Source of the DNA: an uncultured Faecalibacterium sp.
GTDB taxonomy: Bacteria > Bacillota > Clostridia > Oscillospirales > Ruminococcaceae
DNA: 64,000 bases
Direction of reading: 5' to 3'
Assembly: GCA_934525405.1 (NCBI GenBank)
Contig: CAKSZF010000003.1
Span: 1-64,000, forward strand
Below, in pieces: positions 56,681 to 64,000 of the stretch. Each line of letters starts with the position of its first letter. The first letter of the stretch is position 1. Position numbers and translations under genes: made by a program. The notes under the pieces were generated by a model. That model was not told the DNA's origin and ran no database searches. It saw only the letters and a list, made by a program, of their open reading frames with translations.

Positions 56681-56979
56681 TAGACGCGGCTCTCCACCGT
56701 TACGGCGGCAACGTCAGCTTTCTCAACAGCTGGACGTGGGACGAGGCCGTGCGGTGGCTGTCCAAAGTTCAAGAATTTGCCACCGAGGATGCTTTGTATT
56801 TGCGCTGGTGCATCCGGTACGAGGATGCTTGCACCTTTGACGAGTTCAAGGCCGGGCTGAGATCCAACACCGAGCAGCGTGCCCCTGTGCCTGACGAGCG
56901 GGTGCAGGAGATCACCGCGGACAGCCTGAACCTGCTGCACCTGAACTGGGAGGAGGCCCCCGATGGCGAGTGGAACTGA
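56330..56979 (+). CDS. Tail assembly chaperone, frameshifted long form (gpGT-like)
   Basis: About 216 residues made by -1 ribosomal frameshifting at 56641-56647 in the short-form gene. After the shift: RQGQAFDPDRLIDAALHRYG, GNVSFLNSWTWDEAVRWLSK, CIRYEDACTFDEFKAGLRSN, NLLHLNWEEAPDGEWN. The extension has no good start of its own and overlaps the tape-measure start. The long form should bind the tape measure and recruit tube protein, as GT does in lambda. Confidence 0.8.
56641..56647 (+). other. Programmed -1 frameshift site, T TTT TTC
   Basis: Canonical X XXY YYZ heptamer in the correct register (codon 104 is GGT, then TTT TTC). The zero frame stops 31 nt later, the -1 frame stays open for 340 nt. 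Confidence 0.82.
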
Positions 56980-59900
56980 AATCTTTCGGCTGTTTGGCTC
57001 TATCTTTATTGATACGACCGAGGCCGATAAAAGTCTGCGCAAGACAGATTCCAAGGCGAAAAAGCTGCAGGACACGCTGGGCAAGGCTGTCACCGGTGCC
57101 GCCAAAATGGCCACCGGTGTGGCTGCCAGCATCTCCGCTGCGGGTGCTGCCGTCTTTGCATTTGCAGACAATGTGGCCTCTGTTGGTGACACCATCGACA
57201 AGCAGAGCCAGAAGCTGGGCCTGAGCGCCAAGGGCTATCAGGAGTGGGAGGCCGTTCTGGGCCACTGTGGTGCGTCCATTGATTCTTTCAAGGGCGGCAT
57301 GAAAACCCTGACCAGCGCGATCACCACCGGCTCCAAGTCCCAAGTGGCGGCCTTTAAGGCCGTGGGCCTGAGCATGGAGCAGGTGCAGTCCATGTCCCGC
57401 GAGGACGTGCTGAACGCTGTTATCACCGGTCTGCAGGGCATGGACGAGAGCGCAGAGCGCACATCCATTGCCACCACCCTGCTGGGGAAGGCTGCCGGTG
57501 AACTGGGGCCGTTGCTCAACACCAGCGCAGAGGACACGGCGGCCATGAAACAGGCCGTCAACGAACTGGGCGGCGTAATGAGTGACGAGGGCGTGGCCGC
57601 CTCGGCAGCGTTCAAGGACGCGCTGCAGGATCTGACCACCATCGGCACCGGCTTCAAAAATGCGATGGGCACTAAGGTGCTGCCATACGTTACGGAGGCC
57701 ATGACCGCGCTGACGGATGGCTTCCGCAAAGACGGCATTGCCGGGATGCAGCGTGCTGCAGCCGATGTGGTGCTTGGTTTCACTGCAAAATTTGCAGAAA
57801 AGATCCCGGATATTGCCGTGCAGGCCACTTCGGCCGCACAGGACTTTGCCGCATACCTGCTGGACAATATGCCCCTGATCGTGGAGTGCGGCGGCCAGAT
57901 CATCACCAATCTGGCAAACGGGATCTTTAACGCTTTCCCCTCTATCGCAGAGGCGGGCATCCAGACCGTGGCCACCCTCGTGGCCGAAATCTGGTCACAC
58001 GCTGACGATATCCTGACCACCGGCGCGGATCTGCTGGGCAAGCTGATCGGCGGCCTTATCAGCGTGCTGGGAGATCTGATTGACGCAGCAGACGAAATCG
58101 CGTCCGCGATCGTCACCAAGATCATGAGCACCGACTGGGTGCAGGTGGGTAAAGATATTGTCAGCGGCATTGCCCGCGGCATCCAGAACGCGCTGCCGAA
58201 CCTGACCGGCCCCCTCAACAAGTTATCTTACAAACTCAACCACGCCCTCGGCAAGGACGGGTATGCCGAGTATGATACCTATGAGGACTGGGCAAAGGCC
58301 AACGGCATCAGCACCGGCTCCTCTGGAGGATCTTCCGGCGGTAGCCATAAGGACGATAATTATTGGAAACAGTATGGTGACAGGCTGGCCAAGCAGTACG
58401 GGCTCACCGGTGGCAGTTCTTCCGGTGGATCTTCCGGCGGTTCCGGCGGCACTACCCACACCACCACAACCGGCTCCTCTGGCAGTTCTTCCAGCGGCAG
58501 CACCAAAGCCACCACCGTGACCAAGACTGTGACCGGATCGCAGACGGACGCTGCAACCACCTCGTGGAAAAATGCGTATGGCACTGTGACGCAGGCCACC
58601 AGCGAACTGACCGAGTGGATCGCGGACAGCACCGGCAAGGCTTACAGCCAACTGACCAAGACCGTGACCGAAACCGGCAAAGAGCTGGTCAACGGCGTGG
58701 TAAAAAATTATCAGCTGGTGACTACTTACGTTGACGGCGTGCAGCAAAAAGCCGTCAAGGTCTACGAGGATGCCAGCAAGGTGCTGACCGGCACAATGAC
58801 CACCACGTCCCAGAAAACCCTCGCGGGCATCACTACCACCGTCCAGAAGGTGACAGAAACCTATCAGGACGGCAGCGAGCACGTCAAGGAGACCCACACA
58901 GAGACCGGCGAGCGGATCGTGGACGGCGTGGCTCAGACCTACACGAAAGTCACCACCTATGTGGACGGCTTTGTAGATAAGGTTGAGGAGTCCTCGCAGG
59001 AGATCGAACACACCTACAAGGCTACCCAAGAGCGCATTGAGCAGCATTTGAGCGCGGCGCAGACCGAAACCAACAAGGGCTTTTTTGCCCTTGTAAAAAA
59101 TGCTGCGTCCAGCATCAAGAGCAAGGACTGGAAAGGCCTTGCCAAGAACGTGGCGCAAGCGATCTGGGGCGAGGTAGATCAAGACCAGCGCGATATTATC
59201 GCAGGCTGGGCAAACGATGCCGCAGCTGCCATCAACGAGGCTTATGCCGGTGGCGGGTTAAAGGCAGCCCTGCAAGCTATTGCCGACATTTTCAATGAGG
59301 GCATTATCCCCGGTGCTGAAAATGCCACAAAGGGCGTCAAGTCCTTCGCTAAGATCATTGAGGATCTGAGCAAGTCCGGCGGTGTCGGCAAGCAGCTGGC
59401 TGATGTGGCCATGCAGCTGGGCAAAGTCGGTGACGCTGCAATGGGCGTGCTTGGCAATATCGGCACCTTCATGGGCACCGGTGTAACCAACATCGGCACG
59501 GCCATCACCGGTCTGGCTGCGGATATCGGCGGCCTCGGCGGCACGATCCTCACCAGTTTGGCCAGCATCTTCTCTCAGGTGGGCGGCTTGATCATCGCAA
59601 ACCCGGAAATTGCCGCGGTTGTGGCCATTGCCGTGGGCCTTGTTGCCCTCGGTACGGCCCTCTGGGCAAAGTTCGGCAAGAAAAAAGAGGACACCTCCCA
59701 GACCCCGGCCACCAGCACTGCGATCTCTTACAAGGATCTGCAGGATGCCTATTGGTACGGCAATGAGAGGAGCAATGCCGGTTACATCAGCCGCAGCGAT
59801 CCATACACCTTTGCAGGCAGCCGCAGCGGCTCCACTACGAGCACGCAGGCGCTGCAGCAGCAGGTGGAGAAGCAGAGCGGCGTGCTGGAACGCATCCTGA

Positions 59901-60016
59901 AAAAAATTGACGGTTTGAAAATCGACATGGACGGTGAAACGGTTGGCCGCATCGTCACGCCTCATGTCAATGACAATCTGGGCCAGCTGCAGGCGCTGGC
60001 AGAAAGGGGCAACTGA
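56963..60016 (+). CDS. Tape measure protein
   Basis: 1017 residues. Start SGTEIFRLFGSIFIDTTEAD and TDSKAKKLQDTLGKAVTGAA, then a long helical body with hydrophobic stretches (VATGVAASISAAGAAVFAF; VVAIAVGLVALGTALWAKFG near 890). Residues about 450-530 are a low-complexity Gly/Ser/Thr linker (SSGGSSGGSGGTTHTTTTGS), and 560-700 is rich in Thr and Val with repeated TYVDGV-like units. It sets tail length and is ejected through the membrane. Confidence 0.93.
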   Translation: MASGTEIFRLFGSIFIDTTEADKSLRKTDSKAKKLQDTLGKAVTGAAKMATGVAASISAAGAAVFAFADNVASVGDTIDKQSQKLGLSAKGYQEWEAVLGHCGASIDSFKGGMKTLTSAITTGSKSQVAAFKAVGLSMEQVQSMSREDVLNAVITGLQGMDESAERTSIATTLLGKAAGELGPLLNTSAEDTAAMKQAVNELGGVMSDEGVAASAAFKDALQDLTTIGTGFKNAMGTKVLPYVTEAMTALTDGFRKDGIAGMQRAAADVVLGFTAKFAEKIPDIAVQATSAAQDFAAYLLDNMPLIVECGGQIITNLANGIFNAFPSIAEAGIQTVATLVAEIWSHADDILTTGADLLGKLIGGLISVLGDLIDAADEIASAIVTKIMSTDWVQVGKDIVSGIARGIQNALPNLTGPLNKLSYKLNHALGKDGYAEYDTYEDWAKANGISTGSSGGSSGGSHKDDNYWKQYGDRLAKQYGLTGGSSSGGSSGGSGGTTHTTTTGSSGSSSSGSTKATTVTKTVTGSQTDAATTSWKNAYGTVTQATSELTEWIADSTGKAYSQLTKTVTETGKELVNGVVKNYQLVTTYVDGVQQKAVKVYEDASKVLTGTMTTTSQKTLAGITTTVQKVTETYQDGSEHVKETHTETGERIVDGVAQTYTKVTTYVDGFVDKVEESSQEIEHTYKATQERIEQHLSAAQTETNKGFFALVKNAASSIKSKDWKGLAKNVAQAIWGEVDQDQRDIIAGWANDAAAAINEAYAGGGLKAALQAIADIFNEGIIPGAENATKGVKSFAKIIEDLSKSGGVGKQLADVAMQLGKVGDAAMGVLGNIGTFMGTGVTNIGTAITGLAADIGGLGGTILTSLASIFSQVGGLIIANPEIAAVVAIAVGLVALGTALWAKFGKKKEDTSQTPATSTAISYKDLQDAYWYGNERSNAGYISRSDPYTFAGSRSGSTTSTQALQQQVEKQSGVLERILKKIDGLKIDMDGETVGRIVTPHVNDNLGQLQALAERGN

Positions 60017-62016
60017 TGTATAAAATCTATGCCTACCCTGCCGGAAACCCTGACAACAGGCAACTGCTGTATGAGCCCGGCAACCGCAAGGCCATTTTGC
60101 TGTCCCCCAAGCTGACCCGTGAGGTCAGCAAGGCGGGCAGCCTTTACTTTACCATGGATCGCTCACACCCCTTATATGACAGCCTGCCCAAAATGCGCAC
60201 CGTTGTGTCTGTGCTGCAGGACGAGCGGGAAACATGGCGGGGCCGCATCCTAAACCACGAATCTGACTGGTACAACCGCCGCGTGATGTACTGCGAGGGT
60301 GCTCTGGCTTTCCTCAATGATAGCTGTCTGACCCCTTTTAACTTTGAGGGCACCCTGAAAGAGTTCCTGCGGAACCTGCTGGATGCACACAACAGCATGA
60401 TGGGAGATCCGCTCAAATGCTTCGAGCTGGGCACCGTCACCGCTGCACTGGGAGATCTGCGCGTCCACTTTGGAGATGCAGATCAGTACGGCGTGGGCGA
60501 GGACTACGGCAGTACATGGGATATCCTCAGTAAAATGGTGCTCAAGATCTTCGGCGGTTATGTGTATGTCACCTACAACACCAAGACCGGTTACAATGTC
60601 CTCAACTATTGCGATCAGGCGTATGAGGCTGGCCGTCAGACCGCCCAAAAAATCGAGTACGGTGTGAACCTGCTGGATCTGACCGAAAAGACCGACACCA
60701 CCGGTCTGATGACCCGCGTTTACCCGATGGGCAACAAACACACCGTGACCGAAACAAAATGGTATTGGAAAATCCTGTGGTGGGGCAAGTCCTACACCGA
60801 GAGCCACGAGGAGTGCTATGGTATCACGGACACGGACAGTGCCACCATCAACAAGTATCTGCCGGACGGTTTCACCTACAACCTCCAGCAGGGCTACATT
60901 GAGAGCACCGAGGCCGTGCGCAAGTTCGGCTATATCTGCAAAGATCGCCAGTATGACACGGACAGCGACAACGACACCTTTGCCGCTGCCGTGCAGGATC
61001 TGCAGCAAAACCACATGATGTCTACCTCCTACACCATCAAGGCGGTGGATCTTGTGGATGCCGGGCGCAATACGCAGCGCTTGGATTTTGCCTGCTTTGC
61101 GCATATCATCAGCGCCCCGCACTCTGTAGACGCTACGATGCTCTGCACCAAGCTGGTGGAACCGCTGGACGATCCGAGCAAGAAAGAGTTTTGCTTCGGC
61201 ATGACCCGCAAGACCCTGACGGATCGTCAGGTGGCTGCACTTGGCCGCACTAATCTGCTGGATGAGGATGCAGCAGCCTCCCGCGGGTACGCCTCCAACA
61301 TTCTGGATCTGCTGAACAAGTACAAGAAAAAGAATGACGATAAGGTCACAAGTGTGGAGGACATTGCCAAACGCGCACAGTCTGCCGCGGATGAAGCAGC
61401 AAAAACCGCCACGAACTATCTGACCTTCGACCGCACAACCGGCCTGACCGTGGGCCACGACACCCTGCCCGGCAAAAAAGTGGTGATCTCCAACGATGCC
61501 GTCAAGGTCATTTCCGGCACCGCAATGGTCAATATCACTGCTGCGGGCATCGAGGTGACGGACGGCGCGGGCAGCTGTTCGATCACCAGTGGTGAGATCA
61601 CGTTTAAGGGCATCCGCAACAAGCAGGAACTGTGGTATAACTCCGAAACCACTTTTGCGGCCCAGACTATCAAGCCAAAAGGGCTGTCTAATTATTCTGC
61701 GCTGCTGATCCTGTTTCGCAGTCAGAAAGGCGGCACATGGCTGGCCGGTGGTGGCAATGCCGGGCTGGTGTCCCTGATCATCCCCGTGAACGGCGTTGAA
61801 ATGAGCATGGTATACCCGTGGAACACCGTACACAAGCGGAGTGTGACGGTATACTCTGACCGCATTGTTTTTGATGATGCCTATGAGCGCACATCAACCT
61901 ATGGCGGCACGGCCGTGTTGGGCGCCTGGGGCTTTAACCTGCAAACCCCCGGATCTGACGGTTGGAAAAAAGACAACGGTATGTGTGTACCGTACAAGAT
62001 TTATGGGTTTATGTGA
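60016..62016 (+). CDS. Tail tip / minor structural protein (Tal-like)
   Basis: 666 residues. The N-terminal half matches phage minor structural proteins at the tail hub: MYKIYAYPAGNPDNRQLLYE, KLTREVSKAGSLYFTMDRSH PLYDSLP, RNLLDAHNSMMGDPLKCFEL, IEYGVNLLDLTEKTDTTGLM TRVYPMG. A coiled segment (VEDIAKRAQSAADEAAKTAT) leads to a beta-rich C-terminal domain (about 530-666), perhaps receptor-binding. No endopeptidase motif seen. Overlaps the next gene by 1 bp. Confidence 0.82.
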   Translation: MYKIYAYPAGNPDNRQLLYEPGNRKAILLSPKLTREVSKAGSLYFTMDRSHPLYDSLPKMRTVVSVLQDERETWRGRILNHESDWYNRRVMYCEGALAFLNDSCLTPFNFEGTLKEFLRNLLDAHNSMMGDPLKCFELGTVTAALGDLRVHFGDADQYGVGEDYGSTWDILSKMVLKIFGGYVYVTYNTKTGYNVLNYCDQAYEAGRQTAQKIEYGVNLLDLTEKTDTTGLMTRVYPMGNKHTVTETKWYWKILWWGKSYTESHEECYGITDTDSATINKYLPDGFTYNLQQGYIESTEAVRKFGYICKDRQYDTDSDNDTFAAAVQDLQQNHMMSTSYTIKAVDLVDAGRNTQRLDFACFAHIISAPHSVDATMLCTKLVEPLDDPSKKEFCFGMTRKTLTDRQVAALGRTNLLDEDAAASRGYASNILDLLNKYKKKNDDKVTSVEDIAKRAQSAADEAAKTATNYLTFDRTTGLTVGHDTLPGKKVVISNDAVKVISGTAMVNITAAGIEVTDGAGSCSITSGEITFKGIRNKQELWYNSETTFAAQTIKPKGLSNYSALLILFRSQKGGTWLAGGGNAGLVSLIIPVNGVEMSMVYPWNTVHKRSVTVYSDRIVFDDAYERTSTYGGTAVLGAWGFNLQTPGSDGWKKDNGMCVPYKIYGFM

Positions 62017-62243
62017 TGAAAAAAGAAGGATTTAAGTATCTGGCCAAGGTCTGCTCTGACGGCAGACTGTACAACGGCGCATGGTATCATATCAGCTTTT
62101 TGCCTGAGCCTGAGCCCAACGAGGCCGTCTTTGACGAGTTTCCCGAAACTGGCAACGGCACGAGTTGCAGCGATTATGTGTGGGACGGCAAAACGCTGAC
62201 CTACAGCCCGGCACCGCAGTCTGACGCAGGAGGTGACGCATAA
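62016..62243 (+). CDS. Small phage tail-region protein
   Basis: 75 residues from the ATG at 62016 (TGATG overlap with the tail-tip stop). FKYLAKVCSDGRLYNGAWYH, ISFLPEPEPNEAVFDEFPET, DYVWDGKTLTYSPAP. Function unknown; its position between two tail genes suggests a structural part. Confidence 0.6.
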   Translation: MKKEGFKYLAKVCSDGRLYNGAWYHISFLPEPEPNEAVFDEFPETGNGTSCSDYVWDGKTLTYSPAPQSDAGGDA

Positions 62244-62746
62244 TGGCAAGGCGCAACAGCGCGACCATTGGCGGGCATAACCTTTTCTTGGACTTTGGCC
62301 TCCAGATCTGTGAGGGCAGCCCCATCATTGGCGGCGCAGAGCCGGACAGCAAGCTGGTATATGTGCCCGCCCTTGATATCCCGTTAGATCTCAGCAAGTC
62401 CCTTGACGGCAAGATCCACTATAAGCAGCGCACGATCACCATTGAGGTGGTGTGCAAGCTGGCCCGCAAATATTGGCCAGCAATGCAAAGCAACCTCGAA
62501 AACGCTTTGCAGGGCCGGTGGCTGACCTGCGTGTTTGACAACGATCCATCGTGGGAGTGGCAGGGCTTGTGGCGCGTGGAGCCCAAGGACAGGGAGCTGC
62601 GCACGGCATCCTACACCATCACCGGCACCTGTGCCCCCTACAAGCGCAGCCTGACCGCTGCCGCCGGTGCCGATTGGCTGTGGGACACCTTCAACTTTGA
62701 GGAGGATGTGATCTGTTCGACCGCAACAGATCTCTCCTCGCTATAA
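62243..62746 (+). CDS. Distal-tail-like (Dit-like) structural protein
   Basis: 167 residues: IPLDLSKSLDGKIHYKQRTI TIEVVCK, NLENALQGRWLTCVFDNDPS WEWQGLWRVEPKDR, SYTITGTCAPYKRSLTAA. The expansion of a ring-shaped Dit N-terminal domain fits, but the gene lies after the hub gene rather than before it. AGGAGG is upstream. Confidence 0.6.
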   Translation: MARRNSATIGGHNLFLDFGLQICEGSPIIGGAEPDSKLVYVPALDIPLDLSKSLDGKIHYKQRTITIEVVCKLARKYWPAMQSNLENALQGRWLTCVFDNDPSWEWQGLWRVEPKDRELRTASYTITGTCAPYKRSLTAAAGADWLWDTFNFEEDVICSTATDLSSL

Positions 62747-62757
62747 GGAGACCAAGC

Positions 62758-63120
62758 ATGGCAATTTCTTTTTCGTGGGCCGCTGTGCTCAATTCGATCC
62801 GCACGGCCATCTATGGCAAGGACGTGAGGGAAAATATTGCCCAGATGGGCGAATACTGCAAGCAGTATGCCGAGGAGGCGGGCACGCGGGCTGACAGCGC
62901 CAAAAGCGCAGCTGACAAGTCCGCAAGTGCTGCAGCGTCCTCGGCCACACAGGCCGGGCAGTCCGCAACGGCGGCAGCTGGCTCTGCTGCCGCTGCCAAT
63001 CAGTCCGCGCAGGATGCCAAAAAGACGGCATCCGAAACCGCCGCCAGTACGCTGGCCGCCCTCGGTCTGACCGTGGCAGACGGTAAGATCTGCGCGGTGT
63101 ACAGGAGGGATAGCACATGA
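62758..63120 (+). CDS. Fibre-like protein with Ala/Ser coiled repeats
   Basis: 120 residues. Start MAISFSWAAVLNSIRTAIYG and KDVRENIAQMGEYCKQYAEE resembles BppU-like baseplate attachment domains. The middle is an Ala/Ser/Lys coiled stalk (SAKSAADKSASAAASSATQA). Short end with VADGKICAVYRR. Overlaps the next gene by 4 bp. Likely baseplate or fibre adaptor. Confidence 0.65.
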   Translation: MAISFSWAAVLNSIRTAIYGKDVRENIAQMGEYCKQYAEEAGTRADSAKSAADKSASAAASSATQAGQSATAAAGSAAAANQSAQDAKKTASETAASTLAALGLTVADGKICAVYRRDST

Positions 63121-63869
63121 TCCGGCACAATGTATCTCTGGATAGCTCTGGCCGTGCCCGTCTGGACGACAAAGAGCATGAGCTGTTTCTGGGCTACTCG
63201 GCCAACCGTGACGTGTATGCCCTCAACGTGCTGGCTGGGCCTGAGTGGGCCGGGCTGGCTATCCGGGTATTTTGGCACATCCCCGGCGGCGCTGATCCTC
63301 CCGCCTCGCTGGTGGTGGACGGCTCTGTCACCGTTCCGGCGCTGGTAACTGCAAGATCTGGCACCGGCTGCATCACCTTTGAGGGCACAGACGGCGGCAA
63401 GCTGATCGCAAGCGCAGATGTGCTTTACAGGGTGGGCAGCAACAGCGGCACCACCGCTGGTGCAACGCATGACCCTGAGCCGGACGCATGGCAGCAGTTT
63501 GTGGATGCCGTTAAGTCTGACGCAGCTGCCGCCCAGCAGGCCGCTCAGGATGCTGCCGGATCTGCAACGGACGCGGGCACCTCTGCCGGTGCTGCCGATC
63601 GGAGCGCCAAGGCCGCGGCCAAGAGCGCAGGCGCAGCAGCTGACAGCGAGAGTGCAGCGGGACAGTCTGCACAGGCTGCCGGTGACAGCGCTGCAGAGGC
63701 TACCCGGCAGGCAGGCCTTGCTGCACAGGCAGCTGAGGGCAAAGGGTATATGTATCTGGAGGATCACGACAACAACGGCACGCTGTCCCTCGTGATTGCG
63801 GACAGTATCACGGACGAGATCACGCTGCGCGACAATGGTGCGGGCGTTTTGGAGGTGGTGTATCAGTGA
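63117..63869 (+). CDS. Tail fibre or baseplate protein with Ala-rich stalk
   Basis: 250 residues. Residues 1-110 form a beta-rich domain (IRHNVSLDSSGRARLDDKEH, LFLGYSANRDVYALNVLAGP, LVVDGSVTVPALVTARSGTG). Then a long Ala/Ser/Gly coiled stalk (SDAAAAQQAAQDAAGSATDA and more) and a small C-terminal strand-rich end (DSITDEITLRDNGAGVLEVV). It looks like a trimeric fibre shaft with a base domain. Overlaps the next gene by 4 bp (GTGA). Confidence 0.7.
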   Translation: MIRHNVSLDSSGRARLDDKEHELFLGYSANRDVYALNVLAGPEWAGLAIRVFWHIPGGADPPASLVVDGSVTVPALVTARSGTGCITFEGTDGGKLIASADVLYRVGSNSGTTAGATHDPEPDAWQQFVDAVKSDAAAAQQAAQDAAGSATDAGTSAGAADRSAKAAAKSAGAAADSESAAGQSAQAAGDSAAEATRQAGLAAQAAEGKGYMYLEDHDNNGTLSLVIADSITDEITLRDNGAGVLEVVYQ

Positions 63870-64000
63870 GCAGAGAGCACATCATTGGCCCGTACAGTGC
63901 CTACGCTATCGCCGTAAAGTACGGCTATGAGGGCACCGAGGAGCAATGGATTAAAGAGCAGGAGGCCAGCAGGCTGGATGCAAAGCAGTCCGCGTCCAAA
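63866..64000 (+). CDS. Tail fibre protein, N-terminal part (cut by window end)
   Basis: 45 codons from the GTG at 63866: SREHIIGPYSAYAIAVKYGY EGTEEQWIKEQEASRLDAKQ. The phrase AYAIAVKYGYEGTEEQWI is the usual start of Firmicute phage fibre proteins. The rest is outside the window. Receptor-binding or collagen-like regions may follow. Confidence 0.75.
   Translation, partial: MSREHIIGPYSAYAIAVKYGYEGTEEQWIKEQEASRLDAKQSASK

Larger units (their letters stand above)
34797..64000. mobile_element. HK97-like temperate siphophage prophage, left 29 kb
   Basis: Starts at a tRNA-Ser(GCT) fragment next to a tyrosine integrase and runs in the normal lambdoid order: lysogeny module on the minus strand, then early, recombination, replication, late-regulator, packaging, head, tail and fibre genes on the plus strand. 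The window ends inside a fibre gene; lysis genes, any host-range genes and attR with the complete tRNA are outside. Confidence 0.95.

Noticed and set aside
60250..61833. 527-codon frame opposite the tail-tip gene
   Set aside because: Shadow of a phage structural gene; no start signal and opposite to the late operon.

Overview
The window looks like a piece of chromosome from a moderately GC-rich gut Firmicute of the Oscillospiraceae, most like Faecalibacterium. That is inference from gene style: ATP-dependent PEP carboxykinase, GntP with an IlvD/Edd dehydratase and a FadR-type regulator, strong AGGAGG-type ribosome sites, dispersed GAGGGAG palindromic repeats, and HK97-type prophage content. 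Two mobile elements flank a block of ordinary core genes. Both are inserted in the 3' half of a tRNA gene, and in both the integrase lies beside the short duplicated tRNA fragment.

1-2.33 kb is a decayed edge: a DUF559 nuclease-like gene, the wreck of a type I restriction system (5' end of hsdM with a nonsense codon, joined by deletion to the 3' end of hsdS, plus a second stray hsdS tail), phage-like coding remnants, and two copies of a MITE-like repeat. 2.33-10.92 kb is a complete small integrative element bounded by 47-bp direct repeats of tRNA-Lys(TTT). It carries an integrase with an inserted helix-turn-helix, a fused MNT-HEPN protein, a divergent repressor/Cro-like switch with three operators, two paralogous excisionase-like genes, a DUF6291-type protein and several small ORFs. 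More than 2 kb is apparently non-coding, with diverged repeats, hairpins and a C-rich tract. I see no relaxase, conjugation or capsid gene.

10.95-34.8 kb is core chromosome: a broken gene, a secreted Cys protein, pckA, an XRE-membrane regulator, trxA, a sugar-acid operon (dehydratase then gntP) with its FadR-family regulator, a GNAT, prmA-rsmE, a patatin-ptsI pair, a HAD hydrolase, two tandem GT2 glycosyltransferases, a LytTR regulator with a degenerate receiver, a higBA toxin-antitoxin pair, an aminopeptidase P, a LysR regulator and a TraX-family membrane protein. Dispersed repeats of two related families (five complete copies plus one partial in the window) fill several intergenic gaps.

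34.8 kb to the right edge is a temperate HK97-like siphophage inserted in tRNA-Ser(GCT). Its left end is attL, a zinc-ribbon integrase, a candidate structured small RNA, an exonuclease-BRCT protein and a LexA-type repressor. The rightward early region follows: Cro-like gene, small ORFs, SPFH protein, annealase/NinB/SSB recombination genes, replication initiator with an intragenic iteron array, DnaB-type helicase, MT-A70 methyltransferase. After a DUF1492 late regulator comes a phased decamer array with a promoter and an immediate terminator-like hairpin, then the packaging, head, tail and fibre genes. The head-tail block is complete through the tail tip; the window ends inside a fibre gene, so lysis genes and attR lie beyond it.

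The least expected signals are the five 17-bp iterons inside the replication gene, the six-copy decamer array before the late genes, the compact promoter-three-hairpin unit beside the phage integrase, the structured non-coding third of the tRNA-Lys element, and homopolymer tracts (G11, C8) that break two phage genes.
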